64,000 bases of DNA from CAZTBB01 sp964611755 (lineage in GTDB: Bacteria > Pseudomonadota > Alphaproteobacteria > Micavibrionales > Micavibrionaceae), in assembly GCA_964611755.1 (NCBI GenBank), contig CAZTBB010000004.1, positions 23,788-87,787 on the forward strand, read 5' to 3'. Below, piece by piece: positions 63,568 through 64,000 of the stretch. The translations under genes and the position numbers were made by a program. How positions within the stretch are numbered: position 1 is the stretch's first letter; each line of letters begins with the position of its first letter. The notes beneath the pieces are model-generated. The model was not told where the DNA came from. It did not search any database and saw nothing but the letters and a program-made list of their open reading frames with translations.

Positions 63568-64000
63568 ATGCAAAATAGAAAAAAACCAAAAGGATCGTTA
63601 TTGGCAGCCCTCGATCTTGGATCCAGCAAGATCGGCTGTTTTATCGGCAGAATTGTCGATGATCAGGGTCGTTTTGAAATTCTTGGTGTCGGCCATCAAG
63701 CCTCTCGTGGAATTAAATCCGGTGTTGTTACGGATTTATCTGAAGCTGAAACAGCCATATCAAATACAGTGCATGCGGCAGAGAGAATGGCATCAGATGT
63801 CATTGGCGGATATCCGTTGCGTGAGGTTGTTGTAAACATCCCGGCGGTGCATTGCAAAAGCCATTTGAATGATGTGGATGTTACAATTTCCGGGCACGAA
63901 GTTGTCGACAATGATGTCAGGCGTGCACTCGCCAAGGCACAAGAGAAGGTCATGGGCTCGGATGAAGAGCTCGTTCATACAATACCGGTGAGTTATAAAA
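63568..64000 (+). CDS. ftsA: Cell division protein FtsA (3' partial)
   Basis: Actin-like protein that tethers FtsZ to the membrane. The first 144 codons are present; the gene runs off the right edge. LAALDLGSSKIGCFIGRI is the phosphate-1 loop of the fold, followed by GVGHQASRGIKSGVVTDL and the start of the SHS2 (1C) domain. The ATG at 63568 follows ftsQ by about 50 bases. Confidence 0.93.
   Translation, partial: MQNRKKPKGSLLAALDLGSSKIGCFIGRIVDDQGRFEILGVGHQASRGIKSGVVTDLSEAETAISNTVHAAERMASDVIGGYPLREVVVNIPAVHCKSHLNDVDVTISGHEVVDNDVRRALAKAQEKVMGSDEELVHTIPVSYK

Overview
The window is one continuous piece of a proteobacterial chromosome, almost certainly from an alphaproteobacterium. The pointers are an sdhC-D-A-B set, an ATP12-type F1-ATPase assembly chaperone, a DUF3035 (BamF-like) lipoprotein beside lspA and paired M16 peptidases, an endonuclease-type MutL, and a complete division and cell-wall (dcw) cluster with a DNPR-type (meso-DAP) MurE. 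Base composition looks moderate (I did not compute it). A run of ten Ns inside ileS marks an assembly gap, so this is a draft or metagenome-derived sequence. I cannot name the genus. Micavibrio-like or rhodospirillalean lineages are possible, but that is a guess.

Layout. 1-5.9 kb: the end of a type IV pilus / type II secretion-like operon (ATPase cut by the left edge, GspF-like platform protein, two membrane proteins built like GspL and GspM/PilO, two atypical pilins). 5.9-8.2 kb: a soluble hybrid histidine kinase with two receiver domains and an HPt domain. 8.3-14.6 kb: asd, a small unknown, then sdhCDA, an opposite-strand FkbM methyltransferase, and sdhB. 14.8-24.9 kb: two unknowns, nadA-nadC, rarA, an EamA transporter, crcB, a pseudouridine synthase, an AsmA protein, ATP12 and a membrane protein. 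24.9-33.6 kb (minus strand): mutL, a large pentapeptide-repeat protein, pgi, two M16 peptidase subunits (only one with the zinc motif), a DUF3035 lipoprotein and lspA. 33.6-36.1 kb (minus strand): a bufferin-type RiPP operon (DUF2282 precursor, DUF692 oxidase, DUF2063 partner, DoxX) behind a good match to an ECF-sigma promoter. 36.2-45.7 kb: ribF, an AEC permease, ileS, ppx, ppk1, msrA and an amidase. 45.7-46.1 kb: RNase P RNA. 46.2 kb to the right edge: the dcw cluster from mraZ to ftsA.

The main point of interest is the dcw cluster. Where murF is expected, between murE and mraY, there is only a 157-residue open frame resembling the C-terminal third of MurF and lacking the ATP-binding domain. 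About 7 kb downstream, between murB and ddl and on the opposite strand, lies a MurF-like ligase with an N-terminal multi-pass membrane domain, followed by an alpha/beta hydrolase. The simplest reading is decay of the native murF with an unrelated, membrane-anchored MurF-like enzyme taking over, but the rest of the genome would have to be checked. Other points worth a second look are a histone-H1-like lysine/alanine tail on SdhA, an sdh operon split by an antisense methyltransferase gene, four 10-bp-phased TGG repeats (a probable MraZ operator) before mraZ, and the bufferin operon with its promoter. I found no tRNA, rRNA, CRISPR array or insertion sequence.
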